64,000 nt of DNA from Rhododendron vialii (lineage: Eukaryota > Streptophyta > Magnoliopsida > Ericales > Ericaceae): contig NC_080567.1 of the NCBI RefSeq assembly GCF_030253575.1, forward strand, positions 9,386,501 to 9,450,500, read 5' to 3'. Both the position numbers and the translations under genes were made by a program. The notes beneath the pieces were generated by a model. It ran no database searches. It was not told the DNA's origin and saw nothing but the letters and a program-made list of their open reading frames with translations. Below are positions 11,914 to 23,303 of the stretch, in pieces (position 1 is the first letter of the stretch; each line of letters starts with the position of its first letter).

Positions 11914-12273
11914 TCCTTCCGTGTTCAGTTGATTTGTTGATGTTGTCGTTTTGCCCGTACGCTCAGTGCATTACCGCCCTTTGGGTGGGTCTTTATTGTC
12001 TGTTTTGGTTTGGCCCCTGTGTGTGCTCTGTGCATGTCAAGCTATGTTAGGGTTTTGGGTTGTTGATTTTGGGTTTGACCTGGGCATGTGAACCTATGTT
12101 AGGATTTTGGGTTTGGCCATCGATTTGTTGGTCATTTGCTCATAAGGGTTGTGGGTTTTGGGTTTGGTCGTCAATTTGCTGATTAGTGTGTTTGTCATTG
12201 ATTATTTCACTTTTGGTCTTTTGCTCATAATGGTGGTACGTCCGAAAGGCATTGAGAAGACCCATCTTTTTGG

Positions 12274-12379
12274 CCATGATATATAAATTTAGAGTTGGTA
12301 TGGTTAATTGGAAAATCGGAATGAAGCCATGATATATAAATTTGAGTTGGTATGGTTAATTGGAAAATTGGAATGAAGC
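12274..12379 (+). repeat. 53-bp tandem duplication
   Basis: Two adjacent copies of a unit starting CCATGATATATAAATTT and ending AATCGGAATGAAG (second copy AATTGGAATGAAG), period 53 bp, with few differences. No coding content. Confidence 0.85.
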
Positions 12380-13322
12380 TTGACGTTTAGCAGATATAGC
12401 AATTGTCTATGGGTTCTTTTTTTTCCCCTGCCAAAAACAGAACATAAAGGCATGTGTGCTGGTGTTGAATGGTGTTGGAGCCCAGTTTAGATAATTGATG
12501 AGCAATAATAACATTAAGATTTGTTTAGATGCCATTTGGCTTTGTGGATTTCAGTTGCTTTTGCTCTTTTCCAAGACCAACACCTTATGCTGATTTTCAA
12601 GACTTTCTTGCGTTTTCTTCATTTCCTGCGGTTCATGAGGCTAGGTAACTATTCCTTCCTTGCCTCCTTACTTCGTTTCTTCCTCCACTTTCAATAGTCA
12701 TTATTCGTCGTTTTTGTCTGCCTATAGCTTAGTAATCTGGTTTCAATTAGGAAAAATGGGTTTTCAGATCTACTTGTTACCCTAGAATGGGTAATCCTAG
12801 AAACCACAGATTCTTGCAGCAATTTGTAAATAGTTTCTTTATTCATGCAGATCTATTGCATCTGCATTTGTAAATGTTCTATGCACGCTCAGTTACAAAA
12901 CCAATTTTCGCGAATGAATTAGACAATCATAAAAATGCGTACATAGAATTTATTCGAACTCCATTTGTGAATCCATTTAGTATGGTTTTGGTCTATCTTG
13001 AGAAATTACTCTTATTCTTTCCAATGCCATTTCGATGCCAGACCCTTTATTTTTCTTCATAAATTTCAGCCAACCCAAATCTTGCCCTAACGTGAGTTTT
13101 TCCAAAATTAGTGCTTTTAATTCATTTTTTTTTTTTTTACCTATAAATTACTCATGATTCATGCATTAGCAGTATGTTACCGAATTGAATAAAGTTTTCA
13201 ATACTGATGTAACCTCATTTTGTACTCTATCGTTCCATTTTGTTTTCATGTCAAAACATATTTGATAGGTACATTTAGGAAAACAAGTTGCATACAGAAA
13301 TGGTTGTCAATGTTTCATTCAA

Positions 13323-14742
13323 ATGCTAGGCTCCTATGCATAACCCATGGCCAGATTCCGAGACACCAACTCTCTACCGTTTAGAAACTACTAAAAGGCC
13401 AACACATAATTGCTGCAATGGCAACCCGCGCTCAGGGAGATCAATCCGTTTACCAGCAATGCGATGGTTTTGTATGACAATATCGAAATATACTACAATT
13501 GGGCCATGTTTCTGTGTGGAGTTCTAGCTTTGAGTTGCATGCATGGTTAGACAATATCATCTGTTCATTTGTCTGGCACAGCACTGAAGGTGTCACAAGA
13601 TTAACAGATATTATTTGATTTATTACATCACAATATTAAGTATACAGCCATCCACTTTTTCGACAATTGCTTTCATTAAAATTCTACATTTTTACTGCAC
13701 ATTAGCTCCTGCAATATTAAATCACAGGTATCAACAACTGCTGGCATGTGAAGAAAATTTCACTCTTTGGTGTTACTGAGGTCTAATGTTCACCTCTCCT
13801 TGCTGCTTTTTCTTAGATTCTATTTTACGCACATCCTCACGTACAAAGTATTGCTTTTGCCATTTTTCCTCTCACCGTCAGAGGTTGCCGCGCCTGCTCC
13901 ATCAATACTTCAGTGTTTATGGCCTAAGCACTTGGATTTTGCTAAAGCATGGATCACAAGTTTGGCCAGTGGAAGTTGTTAACCACGAGTTTCGTAATGG
14001 TTGGGACATTTTTCATTTAGCACATGGTCTTGGAATAGACTATAAGCTTACTTTAGCTTGTGAGCGTAGATGTACATGTTTGATAGACATGATAAGGAAC
14101 TTGTCTTTGAATCGTCTCATCCAAATGATTAGGGGCAAGATGTGCATCCTCCTGCAGGTAAATGTGGCTGCCTTTTAAGTAGCAACAATTAAACATCAAG
14201 AAATATTTTCCTTCTGCTTTCATTTAACCATTCTACACATCACAATATTAGATTAATGCCTCTCAATTGTTCATTGCTTTATTATAGTTAATTTAGAGAC
14301 TGCTTGTTTGCTTTCCACACTCAGGGCTCAACCAGCTGTGCTGAAATTTGGTTATTTCCATCTGCGGCCTATGGAACTGAAGAATGTATAGCAATCTATT
14401 CTCTGCATTTAGATTTGTCTTTTTTAATTCCTCTTTAATTTGAAAGACACACCAACTTATAGCCAGTAATGTTATATTTGATGCAGGAATTTCAAACTCA
14501 ACTTCAACATGCTTTCACCTTTACTTCTGCTTCAGGAAATGGTCATTAAAATTGCTAATCGTACCTGGACTATACCAATCCAAGACCGCGAGCTTAGTGC
14601 CAAGCCATTTAACAAGTTCGTTGCTACCCTTGATCTGGAACCTTTTGATTACTTACTGATTACCATGCTACCGACAACACAATTTATAGTCATTGTCTTC
14701 CATGCACACAATGACAGTGAAAGGCTTTATCCATGGTTTTAG
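13323..14742 (+). pseudogene. decayed copy of the Helitron-borne double B3-like gene (copy I)
   Basis: The five exons of the intact copies can be traced: exon 1 at 13,323-13,589 (shortened, out of frame in places), exon 2 at 13,728-13,780 (53 bp, the same size as in both intact copies), exon 3 at 13,882-14,157 (central B3-like fold with TWILLKHGSQVWPVEVV and NGWDIF), exon 4 at about 14,288-14,385, exon 5 at about 14,488-14,742 (DYLLITMLP, ending YPWF then stop). Exon 1 has an early in-frame stop and a frame change. Exon 3 changes frame near its end, where the out-of-frame text still resembles KELVF of the intact copies and then meets a stop. Exon 5 changes frame near its start. It is no longer able to make the full protein. 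It lies 850 bases before the Helitron 3' end at 15,592, which ties the gene family to the Helitron. Confidence 0.75.
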
Positions 14743-15592
14743 TCAAGTTCTACGGTGCTTCCTTAGCAATGTGTTATGTCATTTGTGGCAACATAGATAT
14801 TTTGCCCCAACTTTTCTCCAGCCTTTAGCGCACACCTCCCCTCTAGAGTAACAATTTGTGCCTTCGCATCTGTTTATGCCTATGTTAATATGCAGCTTTT
14901 CAATCTTTTGGAATTTTTGCAAGGTTCCAATGTTATGCTTATTCTACCTACTACTATTCTGAAATGAAGAAACTAGATTTTCAGGTGATGGTTGATTTTC
15001 CTGGGCATTATAAATAGTACCAGATAGACATTAGAATTGCGTCATGTGTTGCATTTCTGTTAATTCTTGTCCAACTGCTTTTCCCTATTGCTCAGTTCCT
15101 TACACTTTCTAAAATAGAAAGGCATTCGTAATCTACCCATTTATATGGCAAACAACTGCTTTCCTTGCCATGGGGAAGACACACTCTCAACTACCATTCC
15201 TCTTGTTCGAAAGCTGATTATTAACTCCATAATTCTTCAAAAACAGAACTTCTGCATTCCTCTTATTGAAAAGCAGAATTATTACAATTTTGATGCTATA
15301 TGTGTAGATTTCGCATGGTCTTGTTCTACTTTCTTTCATCTATGCTTTTTCCAGATTTGCTGATCCTAAGAAACTTTTTAATTCAAAATCAAACCTCCTT
15401 TTCCATTTTTTCCAAATATGGTCTCAACTGCATCTCTACGCAAGTTCATAGTCGCACCCAACCGCTTCCCACCATATAACGCAATTACACAAACCAAATT
15501 CTGAATTCAATTCATGCTCAATTCTTGCCATGGGCAAAAAACACCCTCTTCAATGGGCATGATTCTCGTGCCTAGCACGAGGCTGGACCTAG
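14743..15592 (+). other. 3' region of the non-autonomous Helitron
   Basis: AT-rich, with no protein recognised. The last 80 bases hold the terminal hairpin and CTAG described for the element. A short repeat around ATTCCTCTT(G/A)TT(C/G)(G/A)AAA is seen near 15,200 and 15,260. Confidence 0.6.
15565..15592 (+). terminator. Helitron 3' terminus: hairpin plus CTAG
   Basis: Stem CTCGTGC (15,565-15,571) and GCACGAG (15,575-15,581), loop CTA, 7 spacer bases, then CTAG (15,589-15,592) and a T at 15,593. In rolling-circle transposition this hairpin is the known end signal. Confidence 0.8.
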
Positions 15593-15593
15593 T

Positions 15594-16924
15594 ATTATAT
15601 ATAAAAAGAGCCAGATTTTCGGATGGCCAAATTTCAATTTCGGACACATTTACCCCTCCAATTGAATCCTCTGCCATTGTGGGTTTGAGGCTATTTGCGA
15701 CTTTTCCCTTCTCACGCAGATACGCGGCTCTCCTTCTTCCACATCCCTCGCTTTCCCCCGCTCCTCTTTTCTTCCCCCTGTTTTTCCTTCCTTTCTTCTT
15801 TGTCTGCTTTTCGTGCAACAGCTAGGGGGAGAGAGAGAGAGAGAGAGAGAAAGAGAGGGAGAGGGGGGGAGTTCTGGGCCGATTTCTTCTTGGACTGTGT
15901 GCGGCCGGTTGCGTTTCTGTTGCTGGGCGAGAGGTAACTGCCCAGATTGGGTTTTGTTATTTTCATTTTCTTTTTCATTCCTCTTCTTTGTGCTCTGTGG
16001 TCTCTCCGGCCTAGGGTAGGAGCTTAGGTTTTCAGGCCTGGTTTGTTTTATGGGTCGTGCGTGTTTCGTCGATTTGCTTTTTGCGAGTGCTTGTGTTGTA
16101 TCCCGTGGGATTTACTTGCTAGGTTGGATTTACCTTCGATTTGTGCTTACGATTGTTGCTTTGTTCTTGCGGTATTTGGTGCGTTGTCTTGCTGTTTGGG
16201 TACTTATCGTTGGGTTGGGTCTGTAGTTGCGTGCAGTAGGGCTTGTTGGGTTGGTTTGGCTTCGGTTTGTGCCTGTAGTCTTTGCTTCGTCATTGTGGTT
16301 TTTCATGGGTCGTCTTGTTGTTTGGGTACTTATCGCTGGGTTGGGTCTGCAGTGTTGCCCTTGTTTTGTTATTCTTTGCTTGTTTGTTGTTCTGTATATG
16401 TTATTTTATGTTTTGGGGTATACAATGTGCATACATATGTAACGGTGAATCGCATAAATTCTCCCCAAATTTTCCTTGCGGTAGGTCACTGCTTAGGTTG
16501 CCTAGCCCCGTTGTGATCCCTGTGTTGTTGTTCTGGTGCATCAATGATACATTTTTTTTAGCGTTCTATATTTTCTGGGTTCATTACTAAATTTTTTGTA
16601 TACTAAATTTGTGCTCTTTTGTGCGTGCTCTTGCGCTAAAAAAATTAAGCCAGTATGTTATGGGTTGGGAAAATGCATTTGTTTGTGACTTTGTGCTGTT
16701 GGCTTGGACTTTTAGCTTCCCTTTTTCGGGTTTTTGTGTTTACCTGATTTTGGATTTTGGATTTTATGTTGGGATGGTTGTGTACGTGCCGTTTGTTCGA
16801 TGGGACATGACTAGCCATGGTAGTAATGGTTCCGCAGGGGTTATGGTGTTGGTTTGGACTTTTAGCTTCGCTTTTTGGAGTTTTGATTTTTTACTGATTT
16901 TAGATTTGGGATTTTTGTGTTAGG
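15594..16924 (+). promoter_or_regulatory. leader and first intron of the B3-like gene (copy II)
   Basis: The leader shares CGGATGG ... CAATTTCGGACACATTTACCCC with the Helitron 5' blocks, then a (GA)n tract at about 15,831-15,858 and a GC-rich exon-like part ending at a donor GAG|GTAACT near 15,933. A T- and G-rich intron of about 1 kb follows, ending TGTGTTAG just before the start codon at 16,925. Two copies of a GTTTGGGTACTTATCG(T/C)TGGG motif lie near 16,195 and 16,321. The same leader-intron plan is seen after 9,091. Confidence 0.5.
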
Positions 16925-17000
16925 ATGGTCGTGCATGCGCCGTTTGTTCAGTGGGACATAATTAGGCATGGTGGTAATGGTTCCACAAGGGCAGGTGTTT
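16701..17000 (+). repeat. 150-bp tandem duplication of intron end plus start of the first coding exon
   Basis: A unit beginning GG(C/T)TTGGACTTTTAGCTTC at 16,701 recurs at 16,851, and each copy contains a start codon and the first two dozen codons of the B3-like gene: ATG at 16,774 (MVVYVPFVRWD) and at 16,925 (MVVHAPFVQWD). The upstream copy stays open for about 50 codons into the duplicated intron text and then stops. The downstream copy continues into the full gene. Copy III has only one such start. Confidence 0.8.
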
Positions 17001-18449
17001 ATTATTTGCAAACTGCTCGGGGAGAAAGGGTGGTTTGTGCTATTGCTATTCCTGGTGAGGGAAATCACATGACATATAGACCCTTGGATAGTTTTCTTGA
17101 GGAATACCATGCTTTGTTGCCTTCGAGCCGCAGTTTGGAATGGAATTTTAGGTTTCAGTTGGCTGCATGGCTGGATGGCATTATGTACTATTCCTTCTTG
17201 CAGTGCAGTGAGGAAGGTGCGTGTGTGCCTCCTTTGATTTATTGAAATGGTGATTGAATGTGCATTTTTTTTTTGGAACCTCCTGTTGCGCATTTGCCCT
17301 TCATGTTCATTCTTTGTTGCTATTCCTTTATTGCATGTTACTAGATTTATGTGCTTTCTTATGTAGGTGTAGGTAGTTGCTGGCATTTGGTGCATGCCAG
17401 TCCTGCTGATGTTGTGCAGGTTTGTCTTGCTATTGTTTGTTTTTGGGATGTCTTGTGTTTGTGGTATTTTCTAGCGATTGCTCATGGGTTGGATTTTTTT
17501 TTTGCAGCGATTGCCACAGGCGCTGTGGCAATACTTCCTTCCTCATGGTTCGACCAAATGGATTTTGGTTGCACATGGATATAGGGTTTGGCCAGTTGAG
17601 GTTGTTGATCGACAGTTTTGTGATGGCTGGGATAGATTCCGTGATGTCCATAAGTTAAAAGCTGGGTACAAAGTTATCTTTGCATGTGAGCGTAGATGGA
17701 TTTTCCACACTATCATTCTGGATGAAAATGATGTGGAGGTACGCTTCCATTGGTCAGGTGCACATGCACACCATCGGAGGCTTCATCCGCCTTTAGGTAC
17801 ATATACGCCCATATTTGTGGTTTATCATTTAGCGTTTTGGAAAGTAATTATGTGTTGGTTAGTTCTTTTTGTTTTCCAGCTAACCCTTTTGGCAAAGTAT
17901 GTTCATGCTATTGTCTTGTTTCTGTTTTGTCTTAGCAGATCTGCACACTTCTTGTTTACCTTCTGCCATCTCACATGAGCAGCCTGTGCTAAAATTTGGT
18001 CATCTCCATCTTCCGGTTGTCCAGTTGTGTTCGGTATATGCCTCTATAGTTCTGATTCTGCTCATTCGCTCATGGAGTTGTTTTTTTTGTGTTATCTATT
18101 GAAGTAATTTGAATTATGGTTCCCCACATACCCCCCCCTCCAACCCCCCCGTCCTCCCCCTTCCTAAATATGCACACGCGCACGCATGTAGGAATTTGAG
18201 CTCCGGCTGAAGGAAACCTTCTGTGAATTTGGTCTTGAAGAGATGGTCATTAAAATGTCTCACCATGCGTGGAGCGTGCCCATCAATGACCTGAGGCTTG
18301 ATGCTGGAGTGTTTGCCTATTTCTTGGCTACTATTGACTTGGATTTCCTTTCTTATCTTCTGGTTATCATGCTGCCTACTCTGGAATTCCGAGTTGTTGT
18401 CTTCCTTATGGCTGAAGACACTGAGAGAATATACAACTGGCTTTCGTGA
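16925..18449 (+). CDS. double B3-like DNA-binding domain protein (copy II), five exons
   Basis: Exons 16,925-17,216, 17,367-17,419, 17,508-17,796, 17,939-18,033 and 18,192-18,449, all with GT-AG borders, sum to 987 bases: 328 codons plus stop, open throughout. Residues 1-97 form an unrecognised N-terminal domain ending in AWLDGIMYYSFLQCSEEG. Residues about 116-195 resemble a plant B3 fold: LPQ..QYF, STKWIL..HG...WPVEVVD, a GWD.F.DVH helix, then FACERRWIFHTIIL. Residues about 215-320 form a second B3-like unit (MVIKM..HAWSVPI, FLSYLLVIMLPTLEFRVVVF). B3 domains bind DNA in plant transcription factors; the role here is unknown. A second identical exon plan at 21,854 and Helitron surroundings suggest mobile cargo. 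The start is the second of two duplicated ATGs, the one joined to the full frame. No signal peptide or membrane segment is evident. Confidence 0.75.
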
Positions 18450-21400
18450 TTGCATGATTTGGATAGATTTTGGGAGCTTACATTTAAAACAATGCCTTTG
18501 CCAACCCAGGCAACCATTGAAGACTATATGCACTGTGCATGTTTTGGGTAATTTTCCATGTGAAAGGTGTTGCATTGATGTCCCCGACGAAACTTTTGTT
18601 TGTGTTTATATTTTGGATGGGCTCGGTGACTTGTCTGCCTGTGTGTAGCAAACTATTTCCTCTGGTGTTTGGTTTTTGTGCTGTTTGGCCATGCTGTGTT
18701 GTTTTCTCCACTTACAACAGTGTCTTTACTTCGTAAATTACAGTGCTACTAATTAGTTGTCTTCTGGGCACATATGTACAGTTTAAACAAAGCAAGTATT
18801 GGTATGGTAAAGATGTAGGTGTTTGGTGGCACAGTTTGGCGTTCAAAAAATTAATGCTTCTTTCCATATGCATTTTTGGCATGTCTGTGTAGCTGCCTAA
18901 ATTCATGTGTGTTTCTGTGTATCTATGTGTATCTATGTGTATGCCTAGGTTTGTGTATGCTGTGTGCGCTTTATTCTGTATATATGCTTTAATAAGAAAG
19001 TACATACACACACACATATGTGTGTGAAAATAGATTATCCAGGGGAATTTCTTAACAGTCTACCGTGTTGGCCTTCCCTATATTCACATGCAAGAAAGCA
19101 ATTTTTTGTGACTATAAAGTTATTAATGGTGGTTGTCAAATTTATGGTCGCTAATTTTTTCCTCGTTTTAGCTCACTACCGTGTGGAAAGACAGTTATGT
19201 CATGATGCAATTATTTGTCATTTTTGTTACTTATATTGCATGGTTGAATGTCAACAATTGATATAGTAATGTATCGGCACGTATAGCATTTTATTTGCAA
19301 TGGTCACTTAGTTTTCCCCAAAAAAAATCGTCTGGTAATTTAAATGCTAAAAATCTCTTTACTTGACTTCTTTAAAAGTGCATATTATGAGGTAACATAA
19401 TTATTGTTGCAGATTGATTTTACCATGTGTATTTCCGCTAATGCTGCTTTCCTTTATATTTTTTGTACATCATTTGTTTTGTGCAAAACAAAGAGTAACA
19501 TTAAAAAAAAACCCTCTGCTTTATCTGAACATTGCATATTATAAGCAATGTATGTTAGAGAACATGAACAATTTAGAATTGGATGCAAAATTATTGTGGG
19601 CACTTAACTTAAAACGAAGGACATAATATTTTATGCGTCTTTTTGCAATGTTCTATTACATGTTTGCATTTACCTGTGGAATAAAATCCATGTGTAGAAT
19701 GTATTGAAAGATGCATCCTCTGGAAAAAAATTGCTATAATTTCCATATATTCCTAAAATTGTAACGTGTAGTGGTCAATTTTTCAACATATGAGTTTCTA
19801 TTTGTCAAAGTAGATTTACCTCTCAAGGTTATCTTACAATTAGAGTTTTGTAAAAAATGAATTGCTATTTACAACTTCTACCAATGAACAAACATAAATG
19901 GCCAAAAAAATTAGCCAAATGCAAAATATAAACCTTAAGTGGCTAATAAAAATCATGCTCTAGGATTGAAATCTATGTTTCTCAGTGTATATAAATTAAC
20001 TTCATTGTCAAGCCATATGTTTATTGTTCAGTGATGGTAAATTAATTTAGATATGCAAATTTTTTTCACTGTCCATATTATTTCGTATATTTAGATGTGT
20101 CTCAAATTATACGCGCACAAAGATTTCAAAAAGCCAAAAATGCTAAACTTCTTTCTCCTTCAAATATTTTCAAAATGGTCTCTCTGCGTCATAATACTTA
20201 ACACTTTCACTATTTTACCCCAATGGGAAAATTAACTGTTTCTTTAGATCCATAATAATATTTTTTCCAAGTAATATAAATTTTGTTTTGCATATTTTAG
20301 TTTCTTCATTAAGATAGAGATTAGAGAATCACGTAAAATATTATAGATTACATATATATCTAATTTAAAAAATACCGTTCATTTGTGTTAATATTAAACA
20401 TTATAAAATAGATAAGAGCATCCGTTTTTCGTAAATTTTCCTTGATTTTGTTGCCCTAACTCGCATTTGTTAGAAACTTAAAGAAACTACCAGAAAAGCA
20501 ACCAAAATTTTAAATTTTCTCCTTCAATTCTTTTAGCTGAAAAAAAATATAAAAGGTACATAAACCAGTGAATTTAGGTTTTCTGAATAGTAAAATTCCC
20601 ATGTATTTTGATGCGAAAAATTACCCTCGCACTTTTTCCCTTTGTTTTCCGTTGCTGCTCATCAACTCCAATGACAATTTTGCTTGTTTCATTCATTTAG
20701 ATTTATTGGTGGGCATAATCGTAATTCCCTTCGTGCCTATAGTGGTACAGACCTGGCATAATCTGGCTGCTTCGCGGGATTCGAGATGAATTTCATCCAT
20801 TCATTTATCTGTGCTTTCTGCCTGCATTACTGGTACCCTATAACTTTTGTTCATCCGTTTGCATCTTCCAAGCTTGCGCTGGTTCTTCCGTGGATTTCAT
20901 CGAAAAAAGGCGACTCCCCATATTTCCTTCGCCTTCTTCCTTCCCCCTCCCCACCCCCCACCCCCCCGGGCTCGCACATACATGGTACATGCCTTTTGTT
21001 CGTTTTATCTTCGATACTTTCGTGCTCTCTTTTCGTCTTCTTTGTCTATCGCCCACATGTGCAGAACATTAGTTGCATAATTTTCATTGGCTTATTCCCG
21101 TATAGTTTTTTTTTTTGCAAAGTTCTGTTATGCTCGGCAATATTCAGTTCCGTTTATGACTTAGTTTTGGGGTGTTTTATTTTTTCGTGTGCTTGATTAA
21201 TTTTGGAAGTCCTTTTCGCTGTTACCTCTTACAGTTGCTGATACTGGTTTTTTGGGTCTGTTTTCTTTGAGAGTTTTTGTGTCCTCTCTGTCACAACCGG
21301 AATTTGGCACTTGCTGCTATGTGACTCAAGCTGCTTTTCTCGTCCCCTCTCGGTTATATCTATCGCATTTATTGCATTCACAGTGCATCTATTTCCAGCA

Positions 21401-21853
21401 GGCCTTCATTTGCGGCATCCGTGGATCCCTGTTTTACTGGTTCTTTTCCTTTTTGTGTTCTTGCTGTTGTTCAATGTATATATCTCTATACATCACTTTA
21501 TATCTGCTTCCTGCGGCTCAAGAAAAAATCCCACTGTTGCATGTGTACGAACTTAACATTTTCTTGGTTTGTTTTGCTCAAAAGCGTTATGCATGTGATT
21601 AGTCTTGCCTGCCAAAAGTGCAAAGGAGCAACAAATTTGCCCAGAGAACTTGGTAATTGTAGCCTTGTTAATCATTGATGTGCAAAAATATTCCTCATGG
21701 TGCCAAGACAACCTGACATCAAAAATTATAAAAGTAACAAATTAAAATCAATGTGTTGTGATATTTGGCTTCCGTTTCTTTTCTTTTGCGCAGTCAATCT
21801 ACAATTGCTTAACTTTGCTATCATGCATTTCTAATTTTGGTTGTTTAGCTGAA
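18450..21853 (+). other. gene-free spacer and leader of the next B3-like gene
   Basis: The part to about 20,560 is AT-rich with short repeats: GTGTATCTATGTGTATCTATGT near 18,916-18,940 and a (CA)n then (TG)n inverted pair at about 19,006-19,026. A C-rich run lies just upstream, at about 18,129-18,170, in the last intron of copy II. From about 20,570 the base composition and pyrimidine-rich style resemble the leaders of the other copies, with splice-like signals before the start codon at 21,854. No Helitron terminus (hairpin plus CTAG), tRNA or other gene is seen. Confidence 0.5.
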
Positions 21854-23303
21854 ATGGTGCTTCGTGCTCCATTTGTGCGCTGGGCTCGCATAAAAAATCC
21901 ATCGCCGACCTCCCCAAGAGCAGCCCTCTTCTACTTGCAGACCGCTGCAGGCAAAAAGGTTTCTTGTGCACTTGCAGTTCGTGGTCCAACAAATCGCATT
22001 ACCTACAAAGCTTTTGGTGCTTTTCTTGATGAATACCATCAGATCCTACCTTTGGGTGGTGTTGCTCAGTGGAGATTTAGCTCTATCTTTTCACAATGGT
22101 TGGATGGTCTTCTCTACCATTCATTCCTCTTGTGCAGCGAAGAAGGTCTAGCCATGCTTTGTTTACTTGTGTACCATTCTTACTGATATTTACTATATTC
22201 TCCATTTACTTGGTCCCTTTTATTCCAATGCGTTGCCAATTATTATGTCTAGTGTTCTCATAACATACTAATGCAGGTGTCGCTAATGCATGGCACTTAA
22301 ACTATGTTGTCCCAGCTGATTCTGCTCAGGTGTGTGTTTGCCTTTGTTTTCCCCGCATATGCCTTTTCATGGAATCCATTGTTTTCGTAATAAAAAATTC
22401 TCATTTTGGTTTCAGAAACTGCCGAAAGGCCTTCGTGCTTACTTCCCTGCTGATGGTGCGAGCACATGGATTGTGCTTAGGCATGGATTTAGAGCCTGGC
22501 CAGTAGAGGTTATTGACTTTGAATTTCGCAAAGGGTGGGATACTTTCCGTGAAGTTCATGCGCTCTGCGCTGAGTTCAAAGTAATCATGTCTTGTGAGCG
22601 TAAATGGATTTTCCACACTGCAATCTTTAATGAAAATGACCGAGAACTTGTCTTCCCATGGTCTGGCCCAAATCCACAATGGCAGGAATTCCATGTTCCT
22701 CCAGGTTTATAACAATGCATTCTCTTCTTGCCCCATTCCTTCAAGCAATAAAATGTGACAGTCTCACTTTGCTTTATTGTTTTGTATTGCATATAATCAT
22801 CACAATCTTCCTACCCCTATTGCTTTCTGTGCTATAGTGAATTTGCAAACTGCTTGTTTGCCCTCTACTATTGCCAAACAGCAAGCTATGCTCAAATTTG
22901 GATTTTGGTATCTTCTTGGGCAAAAGCTTCATCTGGTATTTAGGGTATCTGAGCTTTCCTTATTCCTTCCTTTCAGCATAATAATGGAGATGAGAGAAAA
23001 TGGCTCATTTTATAATGTATATTTACTGTCTTGCTTCTGATTATATAGGAATGCGAAGCTCGCCTTAATGAAGTGTTTCACACTTTCGATCTCGAGGACA
23101 TGGTTATCCATATGGCTGATCGTACCTGGGAAATTAAAATTCAAGATCTCAAGCTAGATGTTACTGAATTTGACCAGTTCTGGAGTGCTCTCAACATGCC
23201 ACTGCTTGACTATCTGTTGATCATCATGTTACCAAATGCAGAATTTCAAGTCATTGTCTTTGACACAGATAATGAGATTGAAAAAATCTACACTTGGTTT
23301 TAG
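21854..23303 (+). CDS. double B3-like DNA-binding domain protein (copy III), five exons
   Basis: Exons 21,854-22,145, 22,277-22,329, 22,416-22,704, 22,838-22,935 and 23,049-23,303 have GT-AG borders and total 987 bases: 328 codons plus stop, with no break. Exons 1, 2 and 3 have exactly the lengths of copy II (292, 53, 289); exons 4 and 5 differ by 3 bases each way. Domains match copy II: an unrecognised N-terminal part (FYLQTAAGKKVSCALAVRG, QWLDGLLYHSFLLCSEEG), a central B3-like fold (LPKGLRAYFPADGASTWIVL, WPVEVIDFEFRKGWDTF, CERKWIFHTAIFNENDRE) and a C-terminal B3-like unit (RTWEIKI, LLDYLLIIMLPNAEFQVIVF). By eye the two proteins are about half identical, an old split with both frames kept open. 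Downstream at 23,349 lies a 168-bp tandem duplication, then the flank of the solo LTR. Confidence 0.75.

Larger units (their letters stand above)
11538..15592 (+). mobile_element. non-autonomous Helitron carrying a decayed B3-like gene
   Basis: The 3' end is diagnostic of a Helitron: a 7-bp perfect stem CTCGTGC/GCACGAG with loop CTA (15,565-15,581), then CTAG at 15,589-15,592 followed by T. The last 60 bases match the end at 60,763, sharing CCTCTTCAATGGGCA before the hairpin. The 5' end is less sure. A|TCCAAGAG at 11,537/11,538 is a candidate, just before the leader block shared with 9,120 and 15,611. The element holds no Rep or helicase and would need the autonomous member for movement. Inside are a 33-base G run at 11,879-11,911, a 53-bp tandem duplication at about 12,274-12,379 and a decayed five-exon B3-like gene. 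Confidence 0.7.

Noticed and set aside
18100-18180. C-rich run as a deliberate regulatory box in the last intron of copy II
   Set aside because: It is a simple low-complexity tract with no counterpart in copy III.
22250-22256. CTAGT at 22,252 as a Helitron end
   Set aside because: There is no hairpin 7-12 bases upstream, and it lies in an intron of an intact B3-like gene.
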